Positions 17,088-26,305 of a stretch of 64,000 bases of DNA are shown in pieces. The stretch is taken from contig JANRIR010000080.1 in the NCBI GenBank assembly GCA_033764725.1, positions 1 to 64,000 on the forward strand. The letters are read 5' to 3'. This DNA comes from RI-43 sp033764725 (lineage in GTDB: Bacteria > Pseudomonadota > Alphaproteobacteria > Caulobacterales > Aquidulcibacteraceae). How positions within the stretch are numbered: position 1 is the stretch's first letter; the number at the start of each line of letters is the position of its first letter. The position numbers were made by a program, and so were the translations under genes. The notes below the pieces were generated by a model, which was given only the letters and a program-made list of their open reading frames with translations, did no database searches and had not been told where the DNA came from.

Positions 17088-17849
17088 TCAGCGCCAATCG
17101 CCCCAGAGGCTCTGCACGAGCGCCAGCGTCGCGATCGCGGCGGTTTCGGCGCGCAGGATGCGCGGCCCGAGCGATACTGGGATCACGAACGGCAGGCTGC
17201 GCAACAAGCGCCGCTCGCCTGGCTCGAATCCACCCTCGGGGCCGATCAAAACCGCCAGCGCCGCGCCCTTGACGCTGTGCAGCGCCGCGGCGATCGGCGC
17301 AGCCCGGCCGGCCGCCCCGCCCCAGGCTTGCGCGGGATCGTCGCCCTGCTCGTCGGCGTAGATCAACGCGCGCTCCCCCGCCCAGCCGTCGAGCGCCTTG
17401 GCCAACGGCGTCAGCGCCAGCACCTCCGGCACGTCGAGCCGCTCGGTCTGCTCGGCCGCCTCGCGCGCGATCGCGGCGAGCCGATCGAGCCGGACGACAT
17501 CCACGATGGTGCGCGCCGTCAGCACGGGGCGCAGCCGGCGTACGCCCAGCTCCGTCGCCTTCTCGACGATGAGATCGGTCGCGTCGCGCTTCACCGGCGC
17601 GAACAGCAGATCCAGATCCGGCCCGGACGCCGGCGCGCGCAGGCGCGCGCGCACGATCAGCGTCAGACCCTGGCGATCCTTGGCGTCGATCTCGGCGCGC
17701 CACTCGCCGTCGGCGACGTTGAAGACGCGCACGGGCGCGCCCACGGCGCGTCGGAGCACGGTTGCAAGGTACCTGCTTTGGCCTTCGTCGAGGCGCAGCC
17801 GCGCGCCTTCGCTCAAGGGTTGCGCAAGAAAAAGGCGCGGGTCCGGCAT
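17088..17849 (-). CDS. rsmE: 16S rRNA (uracil-1498-N3)-methyltransferase RsmE
   Basis: RsmE is a SPOUT-class enzyme that methylates U1498 of 16S rRNA. The 253-residue protein begins MPDPRLFLAQPL, leads into the small PUA-like domain and ends with the knotted SAM-binding region (LAVLIGPEGGFEPGE, then VSLGPRILRAETAAI). The chosen ATG at 17849 gives the standard N-terminus; one at 17882 is possible, and neither has a strong ribosome-binding site. It precedes gshA (gap 119 bases) on the same strand and is divergent from the membrane protein at 17955. Confidence 0.94.
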   Translation of the reverse strand: MPDPRLFLAQPLSEGARLRLDEGQSRYLATVLRRAVGAPVRVFNVADGEWRAEIDAKDRQGLTLIVRARLRAPASGPDLDLLFAPVKRDATDLIVEKATELGVRRLRPVLTARTIVDVVRLDRLAAIAREAAEQTERLDVPEVLALTPLAKALDGWAGERALIYADEQGDDPAQAWGGAAGRAAPIAAALHSVKGAALAVLIGPEGGFEPGERRLLRSLPFVIPVSLGPRILRAETAAIATLALVQSLWGDWR

Positions 17850-17954
17850 GGGTGCGCGGATGCCACTGCCGGGGCTGCGCATCAAGCCGGGCTCTTGACG
17901 AGCGCGCCTGCGGCGGCGCTGATCCCGCGCTCCAAGCCGCGGGGGGACAACGCC

Positions 17955-18572
17955 ATGGCGCGATTGCCGAAGCTTCAGATCACCGCCGGCGAGGTGACGG
18001 ATGTGCAGCTTACCTCCGAACGGGTGACGCCGAACCGCCTCGCCAGCGATCCCAACGCCGAGGGCCTCGTCGTCACAAATATGCGCGTGTTCCTTCGCGA
18101 CGCGAAAGGCAAGGAGCGCAATTTCGATCTCGAGGGTGCGCATCTGGGCGTGCGCGAGGGCCATCGCGCCGCGATCGTGCGCGGCAAGCGCGCCGACATG
18201 GACGCCGCCGTCACGCTGATGCTGATCAATCAATCCACGGAGGAGCGCGAAGAATACGCCCGCGCCTTCGACGCGCTCTACCGCAAGCCGTTCTTCGGAC
18301 CGCGCTGGAAGGCGCTGGGGCTCGCCATCATCATGTTCGTGATCGGCGTCGGCTTGAGCCAGTTCGTCATCTCGCCCGATCGAGCCATGATGTATTCGGT
18401 CTGGTGGGCGCTGTTTTTCTCGTTTCTGGCCTACCCCGTGTTTTGGGCCGCAACAGCCTTGTGGGATCGCATCACGCAAAGCCGCCGACGCGCCGCCGAG
18501 CGCGAGGGCATTCGCCGTGAAACCGCTGGTCGCTTGAAGGCGCCGCTGCCCCCGCTGGCCAAGCGAGACTGA
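17955..18572 (+). CDS. Conserved hypothetical membrane protein
   Basis: A 205-residue protein that I do not recognise by name. Residues 1-115 are soluble and charged (MARLPKLQITAGEVTDVQLT...). Two hydrophobic segments follow at about 118-138 and 148-168 (ALGLAIIMFVIGVGLSQFVI and VWWALFFSFLAYPVFWAATA), then a basic cytoplasmic tail. The ATG at 17955 follows a GGGGGGA box. It is a single-gene unit, divergent from rsmE and convergent with the monooxygenase after only 13 bases. Confidence 0.75.
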   Translation: MARLPKLQITAGEVTDVQLTSERVTPNRLASDPNAEGLVVTNMRVFLRDAKGKERNFDLEGAHLGVREGHRAAIVRGKRADMDAAVTLMLINQSTEEREEYARAFDALYRKPFFGPRWKALGLAIIMFVIGVGLSQFVISPDRAMMYSVWWALFFSFLAYPVFWAATALWDRITQSRRRAAEREGIRRETAGRLKAPLPPLAKRD

Positions 18573-18585
18573 ACGTCGGCGGCGA

Positions 18586-20055
18586 TCAAGCTGCGCGCGC
18601 GCGCATCTTGTAGTCGTCGAAATTCGGCGTGCGCATGCGCTTCTTGTAGTCCTGCGTCGAGCCCGACCAGTTGTTCGTGATCTTGCCGCTGGCGGTTTTG
18701 TACCAGGACGCGCAAGCGCCAGCCCAGGGCGTACGCGCGAGATCGTCCTGCAGGAGATAATTGTAGCGGTCCTGCGCCATTTTCGTCACCTCGAGGGCGA
18801 CGAGATCCTGCGTCCGCATCGCATCAAGCAGCGCGATGACGTACTCGACCTGTCGCTCCACCATGAACAGGATGGAGGTGTGGCCGAGATTGGTGTTGGG
18901 GCCGTAGAGCATGAAGAAGTTCGGAAACCCCGCGACCGACACGCCGAGATAGGCCTCCGGCCCCTTGCGCCACGCCTCGCGCAGATCGACGCCGCCCTTG
19001 CCCCTGATCTCGCACGACCAGCGAAAATCGGACGCCTCATAGCCCGTGCCGTAGATCAGCACGTCGAGCGCGTGCGTGCGCCCGCTCTTGGTCGCAACGC
19101 CCTCCGGCGTGATCGAAGCGATGGGATCAGTGATCAGGGCGACATTGCTGCGCATCAAGGCGGGGTAATAATCGTCGGAGAAGATGATGCGCTTGCACCC
19201 GATCGGGTAATCGGGCGTCAGCCGGGCGCGCAGCGCCGGGTCGGGCACCTGCGTCTCCAGATGCTTCATCGACAGATTGTGAAAATAATCCGCGCGCCAA
19301 TCGCCCGGCTTAAACGCGCCCCAGAACAGCCATTCCGACCACCAATAGATTTGCCGCCGGATCACGCCCATCAGCCAGGGCGCCGCCTTCAGCAGGCGCT
19401 TCTCGCCGGCGCCGATCGGGCGATCGCCCCGCGGCAGCAAATAGTTCGCAGAACGCTGAAATACATCGAGATGGGCGACATCCGGCGCGATCTCGGGGAT
19501 GAATTGCACCGCGCTCGCCGCCGTGCCGATCACGCCCACGCGCTTGCCCTTGAGGCTCACGCCATGATCCCAGCGCGCCGAATGAAAGCTCGCGCCGGCG
19601 AAGCTGTCGCGGCCGGGGATGTCGGGAAAATGGGGGCGGTCGAGCTGGCCGAAGCCGGTGATCACGATGTCGGCTGCGGCTTCCTCGTCGGCGCCGACCG
19701 TAAGGCGCCAGCAGGCCGCCGCCTCGTCCCAGCGCGCCGCCTTGACCGGCGTCGACAGGCGCAGATGCGGGCGCAGGTCGTGCTTGTCGACGACGCCTTC
19801 GAGATAGGCCTGAATCTCGTTGCTGCGCGCGAACACGTAGTCCCATTCGCCGTTCGGCTCGAACGACAGGGAATACAGCTGCACCCGCACATCGCAGGCG
19901 CAGCCGGGATAGGTGTTGTAGTGCCAGGTCCCGCCGACGCGTTCGGCCTTTTCATAGATCGTGATGCGCTCATAGCCCGCCTGCTTCAGGCGCACCGCAG
20001 CGCATATCCCACTGAACCCCGCGCCAATGATGGCGACCGACGGCGCTTCGGCCAT
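18586..20055 (-). CDS. Flavin-containing monooxygenase, Baeyer-Villiger type
   Basis: A 489-residue NAD(P)H- and FAD-dependent monooxygenase. It has the N-terminal FAD Rossmann motif (IIGAGFSGICAAVRL, GxGxxG), the second NADPH motif (VGVIGTAASAVQ) and, between them, FAGASFHSARWDH, which fits the type I BVMO fingerprint FxGxxxHxxxW. Such enzymes insert oxygen into ketones or oxidise soft heteroatoms. The ATG at 20055 gives the normal 10-residue lead before the FAD strand. It follows the ABC exporter gene by 74 bases on the same strand. Substrate unknown. Confidence 0.9.
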   Translation of the reverse strand: MAEAPSVAIIGAGFSGICAAVRLKQAGYERITIYEKAERVGGTWHYNTYPGCACDVRVQLYSLSFEPNGEWDYVFARSNEIQAYLEGVVDKHDLRPHLRLSTPVKAARWDEAAACWRLTVGADEEAAADIVITGFGQLDRPHFPDIPGRDSFAGASFHSARWDHGVSLKGKRVGVIGTAASAVQFIPEIAPDVAHLDVFQRSANYLLPRGDRPIGAGEKRLLKAAPWLMGVIRRQIYWWSEWLFWGAFKPGDWRADYFHNLSMKHLETQVPDPALRARLTPDYPIGCKRIIFSDDYYPALMRSNVALITDPIASITPEGVATKSGRTHALDVLIYGTGYEASDFRWSCEIRGKGGVDLREAWRKGPEAYLGVSVAGFPNFFMLYGPNTNLGHTSILFMVERQVEYVIALLDAMRTQDLVALEVTKMAQDRYNYLLQDDLARTPWAGACASWYKTASGKITNNWSGSTQDYKKRMRTPNFDDYKMRARAA

Positions 20056-20129
20056 GTGCCCGTTCTCCGCTTCTCGCGCGCCGCCTTAGCACGGCGCTGG
20101 ATTCGCAAGGAGGGGCGCCGCAGCGTCGC

Positions 20130-21938
20130 CTATCCCGCCAGGCGCTCGCCCTGCGCCAGGGCGTGCAGGCGCGCATAAAGCCCCCCGCCCGCCACCAGGA
20201 CCGCATGGCGGCCCTGCTCGACGATGCGGCCGGCCTCGAACACCAGAATGCGATCGGCGTCGCGGATGGTCGACAGGCGGTGCGCGATGACGATCGTGGT
20301 GCGCCCGCGCATCAGCTCGGCCATCGCCGCCTGGACGTCGCGCTCCGTCTCGACGTCGAGCGAGGAGGTCGCCTCGTCCAGCACCAGGATCGGCGCATCG
20401 GCCAGGAAGGCGCGCGCCAGAGCGACCCGCTGGCGCTCCCCGCCCGACAGCTTGACGCCGCGTTCGCCGACTTCGGTGTCGTAGCCGTTGGGCAGCCGCA
20501 TGATGAAATCATGCGCGCGCGCCCGGCGGGCCGCCTCGATCACCTCGTCGAGCGTCGCGTCCGGGCGGGCGTAGGCGATGTTTTCGCGCAAGGGGCGGTG
20601 GAACAGCGCGGGATCCTGCGGGACGGTCGCGATGGCGCGGCGCAGGCTGGCCTGCGTCACGCTGCGCACGTCCTGCCCATCGATCAGGATGGCGCCTGAG
20701 TCCACGTCATAGAGCCGCTGCACCAGCTTCACGAATGTCGATTTGCCCGACCCCGTCGGGCCGACCAGCGCCACGGTTTCGCCCGGCGCGATGTGCAGCG
20801 AGAAATCCCGGTAGAGCGGCTGCCCGGCGTTCTTGTAGCCGAACGACACCGCATCGAACGTGATCGCGCCGGCGCCGGGCGCGAACGCTTGCGCGCCGGG
20901 CCGGTCGACGATCTCGGCGGCCTGGGCCGAATACGCCACGACATCCTCGATGTCGGCGAGGCCGCGCTGCATCATCTGAAAATTCTCGCCCAGCGTGCGC
21001 AGATAGTTCGCCACCAGGAAAAAGATCGTCAGCGCATAGGCGACGTCGCCCGGCGTCGCGCGCCCGCGCGCCCATTCCATCACCACCAGCCCCACAAGGC
21101 CGACCTGCAGCGTGAAGATCAGCAGGTTCTGCACCAGCCAGGCGTCGGTGAAGCGAGTCCAGGTGCGTTGCGCCTTGACGCGCCAATCCTCGACCACGCC
21201 GCTGAACCGCTCCTGTTCGCGCGCTTCGGCGCCGAACGCCTTGACGGTGGCGTTGGCGCCGACGGCGTCGGCGAGGGCGGCGCCGATGCGGGTGTCGGCG
21301 ATGTTGGACTGGCGGTTGGCGTCGCGGATATAGAAGCGCGCGAACAGGATCGTGGAGGCGACGAACGCCAGGATGGTGGCGCCGACAAACAGCCCGATCA
21401 TCGGCCATTTCATCAGCGTCAGCACGGTCACGCCCGTCAGCACCGCGAAGGCGGGAATGATGAACCACACCAAGGTGTCCGACAGCGTGTCATAGGCCCA
21501 CATGGCGCGGCTGACCCGGCGCACGGTCGCGCCGGCGAAATTGTTGGCGTGCCAATCGGCGGAAAACCGCTGCACGTCCTTGAAGCCGTCGTCGACGATG
21601 CCCTTCATGTTGCGGGCCGCGAACGGGATCCAGAACCGCACGCCGAAATTGCGCGCGAAATGCATGGTGAAGGCGACGATCGCGAACACGATCATCGCCT
21701 GCTCGGCGGCGTCGATCCCTTCCGGCGTCGGCCCGGCCGACAGCGCCTGCACGAGCCTGGCCGACACCTCCGGGAGCGCCAGATCGCAGGCGATGGCGAT
21801 GACGAAAAACACCGCAAAGCCGGCAAGCTTGCCCGGCTGCGAGCGCCAGCGCGCCCACAGATAGCGAAAAATCTGGCCGATGGTCGCCTTGCGCGGCTGG
21901 CCTTCGGTTTCTTCATCAAGATCGTAGTCGAGGCTCAT
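20130..21938 (-). CDS. ABC exporter with fused permease and ATPase domains
   Basis: A 602-residue half-transporter. The N-terminal domain (about 30-345) has six hydrophobic segments. The C-terminal nucleotide-binding domain shows Walker A GPTGSGKST (about 393-401), signature KLSGGERQRVALARA, Walker B ILVLDEATSSLD and the switch histidine in IAHRLSTI. The ATG at 21938 is preceded by GGAGG and excludes the extension to 22103. The relatively long cytoplasmic N-terminus (MSLDYDLDEETEGQPRK) is acidic. It is not in a lipid A context, unlike the second exporter at 29928; its substrate is unknown. Confidence 0.92.
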   Translation of the reverse strand: MSLDYDLDEETEGQPRKATIGQIFRYLWARWRSQPGKLAGFAVFFVIAIACDLALPEVSARLVQALSAGPTPEGIDAAEQAMIVFAIVAFTMHFARNFGVRFWIPFAARNMKGIVDDGFKDVQRFSADWHANNFAGATVRRVSRAMWAYDTLSDTLVWFIIPAFAVLTGVTVLTLMKWPMIGLFVGATILAFVASTILFARFYIRDANRQSNIADTRIGAALADAVGANATVKAFGAEAREQERFSGVVEDWRVKAQRTWTRFTDAWLVQNLLIFTLQVGLVGLVVMEWARGRATPGDVAYALTIFFLVANYLRTLGENFQMMQRGLADIEDVVAYSAQAAEIVDRPGAQAFAPGAGAITFDAVSFGYKNAGQPLYRDFSLHIAPGETVALVGPTGSGKSTFVKLVQRLYDVDSGAILIDGQDVRSVTQASLRRAIATVPQDPALFHRPLRENIAYARPDATLDEVIEAARRARAHDFIMRLPNGYDTEVGERGVKLSGGERQRVALARAFLADAPILVLDEATSSLDVETERDVQAAMAELMRGRTTIVIAHRLSTIRDADRILVFEAGRIVEQGRHAVLVAGGGLYARLHALAQGERLAG

Positions 21939-22024
21939 CGGAGCAGCCTCCAAAAGCGGGCGGGCGCCGGTGCAGCGGCGCAATAAAGGAAAAGCGGAAA
22001 AGCGCTGGCGGCGACGAAGCGACG

Positions 22025-22048
22025 GCCTGCCGATCAAGGGCGGCAGGC
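22025..22048. other. Hairpin in the 302-base gap between ABC exporter and ubiA
   Basis: GCCTGCC (22025-22031) pairs with GGCAGGC (22042-22048) around a 10-base loop in the divergent region 21939-22240. No T-run follows. Otherwise the gap shows only short G/C-rich stretches and no convincing gene or strong promoter. Confidence 0.3.
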
Positions 22049-22240
22049 GAGCGAGCGTGAAACGCGGGCGCAGGGGGAAGATTTGATCGCGCGGAGCGGC
22101 CAACGCCGCCGGATGCGATTTCGGCGTCCCTCTTGTGGCGCCGAAGGTTTCAGAACTCGGTCATGCTCAGGTCGCTCCGCGAAACGGCGATGCGTCCTCT
22201 TAGCGCTGCGGCGCGCTTGCGTCCAGGCCCGCGCCTCGGC

Positions 22241-23194
22241 ATGTCGGGCGCCATGGCGATTGCAAAGCCCGCCGACGCGCCGAAGCGCCACTGGAGCGAC
22301 CGCCTGCCCGCGCGCCTGCGCGCCCTCGCGCAGCTGTCGCGCCTCGACCGGCCGATCGGCTGGCGGCTGTTGCTCTTGCCGTGCTGGATGGGCGTTTGCC
22401 TCACGCGCACGGGCGAGGGCTTCTGGCTGAACGATCTCTGGATCGCCGCCCTGTTCCTCATCGGCGCCGTCGCCATGCGCGGCGCGGGGTGCACATACAA
22501 CGACATCGTCGATCGCGACATCGACGCCAAGGTGGCGCGCACGCGCACGCGGCCCTTGCCGTCCGGCGCGATCTCCCTGCGCGCGGCGTGGGCCTGGACG
22601 CTGGCGCAATGCGCAATCGGCCTGCTCGTGCTCTTGGCCTTGCCGCGCCTTGCGCAATTCATGGCGCTCGCAGCCGTGCCGCTGGTGGCGCTTTATCCGT
22701 TCATGAAGCGCATCACGTGGTGGCCGCAGGCCTGGCTCGGGATCGTGTTTTCGTGGGGCGCGCTCGTCGCCGGCGCGGCCATCGACCGCGAGATTCGCGC
22801 CGAAACCCTGCTGCTCTACGCCGGCTGCATCGCCTGGACCATCGCCTATGACACGATCTACGCGCTGCAGGACATCGAGGACGACGCGCTCGTCGGCGTG
22901 AAATCGACGGCGCGGCGCTTCGGCGCGCGCTGGCGCACATGGGTCACCGGTTTCTACGGTCTGGCGTTGTTTCTATGGGGCGCCGCAGCCTGGGCCGCCG
23001 GCGCGCAATGGCCGACCTATATCGTGCTGGCGGGCGTCGGCGCCGGCCTCATCTGGCCGATGCTGGAGCAGATCGACGACAAGAAACCGCAAAGCGCGCT
23101 CGCCGCGTTCAAGCACAACGCGCTGATCGGCTTTGCCGTGATGCTCGCCTTCGCGATCGAACCAATCTGGCGCACCGCGCTGCCATACATCTAG
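22241..23194 (+). CDS. ubiA: 4-hydroxybenzoate polyprenyltransferase UbiA
   Basis: UbiA attaches the polyprenyl tail to 4-hydroxybenzoate in ubiquinone synthesis and is an integral inner-membrane prenyltransferase. The two Asp-rich metal/diphosphate motifs are present: NDIVDRDIDAKVARTRTRPL and YALQDIEDDALVGVKST, with about eight to nine hydrophobic segments. The start is uncertain: ATG 22241 (MSGAMAIAKP) and ATG 22253 both fit and neither has a clear ribosome-binding site; I chose 22241 (317 residues). A repeat with a hairpin follows the stop. Confidence 0.94.
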   Translation: MSGAMAIAKPADAPKRHWSDRLPARLRALAQLSRLDRPIGWRLLLLPCWMGVCLTRTGEGFWLNDLWIAALFLIGAVAMRGAGCTYNDIVDRDIDAKVARTRTRPLPSGAISLRAAWAWTLAQCAIGLLVLLALPRLAQFMALAAVPLVALYPFMKRITWWPQAWLGIVFSWGALVAGAAIDREIRAETLLLYAGCIAWTIAYDTIYALQDIEDDALVGVKSTARRFGARWRTWVTGFYGLALFLWGAAAWAAGAQWPTYIVLAGVGAGLIWPMLEQIDDKKPQSALAAFKHNALIGFAVMLAFAIEPIWRTALPYI

Positions 23195-23207
23195 CGGCGT
23201 GGGGCAT

Positions 23208-23264
23208 GGACGACCGCGTCCTTGCCGGCGGCGGCGCGGCGCGGACGAGGTTGTCCGCGCTCCA
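23208..23264. repeat. Degenerate palindromic repeat after ubiA
   Basis: GGACGACCGCGTCC (23208-23221) is imperfectly complementary to GGACGAGGTTGTCC (23243-23256). The 26-bp right part (23239-23264) differs at a single base from the right arm of the repeat at 26348-26373. It lies in a convergent junction between ubiA and the EtfB methyltransferase gene. Confidence 0.6.
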
Positions 23265-23287
23265 AGACCTGCTTGCGCCTGCCCGCT

Positions 23288-23935
23288 TTAATCCCGCAAC
23301 CGCCACACGCCGGTGCGCTTGACCTCCGCATCTTCCAGCGCGCGCGTTGTCGGCACGGCGTATTCGGCGACCTGAACCAGATGTTCCTTCGGCAGGAATG
23401 CGCGCCCGGGATCGCCGATCAGCACATCGGCGCCGCGATCGCGCAAGGCGATGAGCCAGACGAGCAGACGCGCGGCGATGTCGCGATCGTAGAACAGATC
23501 GCCGACGAGCACGACCGCATCGTCGAGCGCCAGCGCGAGCGGATCGGCGCAACGCGCCTCGACGAAGACAGCGTTCAGCGCGGCGTTGAGGCGCACGGCC
23601 TCCGCCGCGAACGGATCGATGTCGTACGCTGTGACTTGCGCCGCCCCCGCCTGCAGCGCCGCGACCGCAACAAGCCCTGAACCAGACGCGATGTCCGCGA
23701 CGCTTTTGTCCGCCACGCATGCTGGATGATCCAGCACAAAGCGCGCCAGCGCCTGCCCGCCTGCCCACGCAAACGCCCAGAAGGGCGGCGGAAGACCGAT
23801 GCGGCCCAATTCCTCTTCCGTCATGCGCCACAGCGCGACGGCGTCGTCGGCGAGGTGCAGCCGCAGCTCCGGCACGTGCGGCGGGGAAAGGATGCGCGTG
23901 TTGGTTCGGATAAAGGCGGGAACGTCGTCGATCAC
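23288..23935 (-). CDS. SAM-dependent methyltransferase, EtfB lysine methyltransferase (METTL20-like)
   Basis: A 215-residue class I methyltransferase. PPPFWAFAWAGGQALARFVL is the hallmark of the bacterial METTL20-type enzymes that methylate lysines of the electron-transfer flavoprotein beta subunit. SAM motif I is VADIASGSGLVAVAA, with the acidic YDIDPF strand after it; the post-motif VLVGDLFYDRDIA replaces the DPPY of nucleic-acid enzymes. It overlaps the desaturase stop by 4 bases, so it is translationally coupled. L11 methyltransferase (PrmA) is a related but less fitting call. Confidence 0.82.
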   Translation of the reverse strand: MIDDVPAFIRTNTRILSPPHVPELRLHLADDAVALWRMTEEELGRIGLPPPFWAFAWAGGQALARFVLDHPACVADKSVADIASGSGLVAVAALQAGAAQVTAYDIDPFAAEAVRLNAALNAVFVEARCADPLALALDDAVVLVGDLFYDRDIAARLLVWLIALRDRGADVLIGDPGRAFLPKEHLVQVAEYAVPTTRALEDAEVKRTGVWRLRD

Positions 23936-24867
23936 GCCTTCGCCGTCGCCTCGCGCAGCACCGGCGCGTAACCCGGCGCAATCAGCATGCGGTCGTGATA
24001 GCCCTTCTCGCCGAGCAGCCGATGCGCCTTCGGCAAATTCCAGCAGGGCACATGCATGAACACGTGGTGCTCGGCGTGATAATGCACGTCATAGGGCGCG
24101 ATCAGCAGGCGTTCGAGCCAATTGGCGCGCGTCGTGCGCGCGTGGCGGAACGGGTCGTCATGTTTGCCGACGCAGGCATGCTCGGCGATGTTGCGCAACC
24201 GCGTCACCAGCGACAGCCACGTCGCCATCGGCACGATCCACAAGGCCAGCCACGCCCACCAATAGCCGAGCGCCGTGGTTGCGAAAATCAGCACGCCGTT
24301 CGTGACCCAGAATTGCAGCGCCACGGTATCGGCGACATCGCGGCTCTGCGCCGTCATCTTCCGCTTGCCCGTAAAGCGCGCAAAGGACGGCCCGAAACGC
24401 TGCTTGACAAAGGTTTGTCCCGAAAGGTCGCGCAGCACCTTGCGCCAGAAGCTCTTGCGCGTGATCGGAAACGGCGCGGACAGCGACAGGTCGGGATCTT
24501 CCGGCTGCTCGGTGAATTTGTGGTGCTGCAGGTGATAGGCGCGGTAGCGCGGCAGGTCGCCGCCGACCGCCGCCGCGCACAACCATTGGCCGATGAAATC
24601 GTTGAGCTTGAGGTTCGGGTGCAGCGCGCCATGCGCGGCGTCGTGCATCAGGATCGCCAGCCCCAATTGCCGCGCGCCGATCACCATCACGGCCAGCACA
24701 TAGGTCACGGGATTGGGGAACGCGATGAAGGCCGCCCCGGCGAGCGCGATCAGCCCCCAGGCGTGCGCGGCCAGCGCAAAACCGCGCCAGGACGAGCGCC
24801 GCGACAGGGACGACCATTCCTCCGGCGTGAAAACAGTTTTGGGATCGATGCGGGCGACGGCAGGCAT
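23932..24867 (-). CDS. Membrane fatty acid desaturase-like protein
   Basis: A 311-residue di-iron desaturase/hydroxylase of the integral membrane class. The three histidine boxes are HDAAHG (about 75), HLQHH (about 111) and HAEHH near 263, separated by hydrophobic segments. It introduces double bonds or hydroxyls into acyl chains or lipids in the inner membrane. ATG 24867 has no competing upstream start. The gene overlaps the EtfB methyltransferase gene by 4 bases and lies 15 bases after the DNA glycosylase, suggesting a three-gene transcript. Confidence 0.9.
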   Translation of the reverse strand: MPAVARIDPKTVFTPEEWSSLSRRSSWRGFALAAHAWGLIALAGAAFIAFPNPVTYVLAVMVIGARQLGLAILMHDAAHGALHPNLKLNDFIGQWLCAAAVGGDLPRYRAYHLQHHKFTEQPEDPDLSLSAPFPITRKSFWRKVLRDLSGQTFVKQRFGPSFARFTGKRKMTAQSRDVADTVALQFWVTNGVLIFATTALGYWWAWLALWIVPMATWLSLVTRLRNIAEHACVGKHDDPFRHARTTRANWLERLLIAPYDVHYHAEHHVFMHVPCWNLPKAHRLLGEKGYHDRMLIAPGYAPVLREATAKA

Positions 24868-24882
24868 GTGCGGTTCATACCA

Positions 24883-25497
24883 TCAAGTCGCATCGAGCGT
24901 CACGGTGTCGACGGCGCGCCAGCAATGCCAGGCCGCGGCGGATCGATGCGGCCCCCAGCGCTCGCCATAGGCGGCGAGCTCCTTCACCGTGAGTTCACGG
25001 CCCAGCATTTTGCCTGCGCCCTTGCGCACGCCGAGATCATCGAGGGGAAGAATGTCGGGCCGGCCCAGCGAAAAGATCAGATACATCTGCACCGTCCAGC
25101 GGCCGACACCGCGCGCCTCTGTGAGCCGCTCGACGATCGCCTCGTCGTCCAGCTTGGCGAGCGTGCGCGCCGTGGGGATCGTCCCATCGAGGCGCTTGGC
25201 GGCGATGTCCTTCAGCGCTGCGATCTTCTGGCGCGACAGGCCCGCCTCGCGCAGGCGCGTCTCCCTGGCGCGCACCAGTGCTTCCGGATCGGGAAATGGC
25301 GGATCGAACTGGGCGATCGCGCGGTTGAGGATGGTCTGCGCCGCCTTGCCCGACAGCTGCTGAAACACGACCGCGCGCACCAGCGCCTGATAGGGATCGG
25401 CGCTGCGCTTGAACTTTGCTGGAAACGGCTCGTGCCTCGGCACAAATGCCGCCATGCCGGCGCAGACTTTCACGAGATGCGCTTCAGGCGCGTTCAT
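24883..25497 (-). CDS. DNA-3-methyladenine glycosylase II-like (AlkA/HhH-GPD)
   Basis: A base-excision repair glycosylase of the HhH-GPD superfamily, 204 residues. The helix-hairpin-helix LTEARGVGRWTVQMYLIF is followed by the catalytic aspartate in DILPLDDLGVRKG. It lacks the N-terminal domain of E. coli AlkA, so it is the compact type common in alphaproteobacteria. It excises alkylated bases. It is the first gene of a tight minus-strand run with the desaturase and methyltransferase, although the functions look unrelated. Confidence 0.9.
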   Translation of the reverse strand: MNAPEAHLVKVCAGMAAFVPRHEPFPAKFKRSADPYQALVRAVVFQQLSGKAAQTILNRAIAQFDPPFPDPEALVRARETRLREAGLSRQKIAALKDIAAKRLDGTIPTARTLAKLDDEAIVERLTEARGVGRWTVQMYLIFSLGRPDILPLDDLGVRKGAGKMLGRELTVKELAAYGERWGPHRSAAAWHCWRAVDTVTLDAT

Positions 25498-25536
25498 CCC
25501 TTGGGCTTCGCACGGTCACGCCCGTTTCGCCAAGCC

Positions 25537-25737
25537 TTAAAGCGGCGGCTTGGTTGCGCCAATGACGCCGGCCGTGGCGTCGTAGCCGGCCGACAAATCT
25601 ATGTCGCGATAATGCTGATCGCGAATGCGCCGCAAAATGCCCGAAGCGGAGGCGAGCGCGATCAGCGCCGCCCCCGCCAGGCCCATTGCGACCATGTCCA
25701 GGCCGCCGAAGCCGCCCGCGTCCGCCCAGTATCCCAT
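25537..25737 (-). CDS. Small membrane protein, hypothetical
   Basis: A 66-residue protein from the ATG at 25737 (MGYWADAGGFGG). It has one hydrophobic segment (MVAMGLAGAALIALASASGI) and a charged C-terminal half. A G-rich AGGCGGG stretch lies a few bases upstream; GTG starts at 25740 and 25743 are also in frame. I do not recognise the family. It sits 40 bases upstream of the glycosylase on the same strand, and no other gene explains 25498-25900. Confidence 0.45.
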   Translation of the reverse strand: MGYWADAGGFGGLDMVAMGLAGAALIALASASGILRRIRDQHYRDIDLSAGYDATAGVIGATKPPL

Positions 25738-25900
25738 CACCACCCGCCTTCGAGGCGTTATTGATGAGGAGACCCTAGCGGCGGCGAATGAAGATGCGGT
25801 TTCCGACGGGAAAACAAAGTCTTGCCGTGCGGCGCAGCGACGCTCGCGAGAACCGGCGGATTGCGCTAGCCCTAGCGGTGAAACAGCGGGAGGGACCCTA

Positions 25901-26305
25901 ATGGTGCGATTGGAGATCGCCGCGCTCTATGCCGGGGCGAATATTTTCATTCTGCTGGCTCTGGCTTTTTCCGTCGTGCAGGCGCGCCGCCGCTACAAGG
26001 TCGTGCTCGGCGACGGCGATAATCCCGCCGTGCTGCGCGCCGTACGGGCCCATGGCAACGCCGCCGAATACATCCCTGCCGGGATCGCCGGCCTGACGCT
26101 GCTCGCGCTGCTTGATCCGGCGGCCCCGCTCTGGCTGCTGCACGCGGCCGGCGCAGCGCTGACGCTCGGCCGCGCTCTGCACGGAATTGGATTGTCGGTC
26201 GGCGAGGTCAATGCCGGCCGCGTCCTTGGAACGCTCTTGACCTGGATCGCCTTCGCGCTGCTCGGCGGCGGGCTGATCTACGCCGGGCTCGCCCAGGCGC
26301 TGTAG
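25901..26305 (+). CDS. MAPEG-family membrane protein
   Basis: A 134-residue protein of the MAPEG family (membrane-associated eicosanoid/glutathione proteins). Four hydrophobic segments are visible. The family core RRRYKVVLGDGDNPAVLRAV and RAHGNAAEYIPAGI (the conserved RxHxNxxE pattern) is present. The ATG at 25901 follows GGGAGGG; the open frame before it is shadow coding. Bacterial MAPEG proteins are poorly characterised and some have glutathione transferase or peroxidase activity. Confidence 0.88.
   Translation: MVRLEIAALYAGANIFILLALAFSVVQARRRYKVVLGDGDNPAVLRAVRAHGNAAEYIPAGIAGLTLLALLDPAAPLWLLHAAGAALTLGRALHGIGLSVGEVNAGRVLGTLLTWIAFALLGGGLIYAGLAQAL

Noticed and set aside
16969..17703. N-terminal extension of gshA to 17703
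   Set aside because: The GTG at 16968 has a strong ribosome-binding site and matches the family start; the extension overlaps rsmE and is Arg/Ala shadow sequence.
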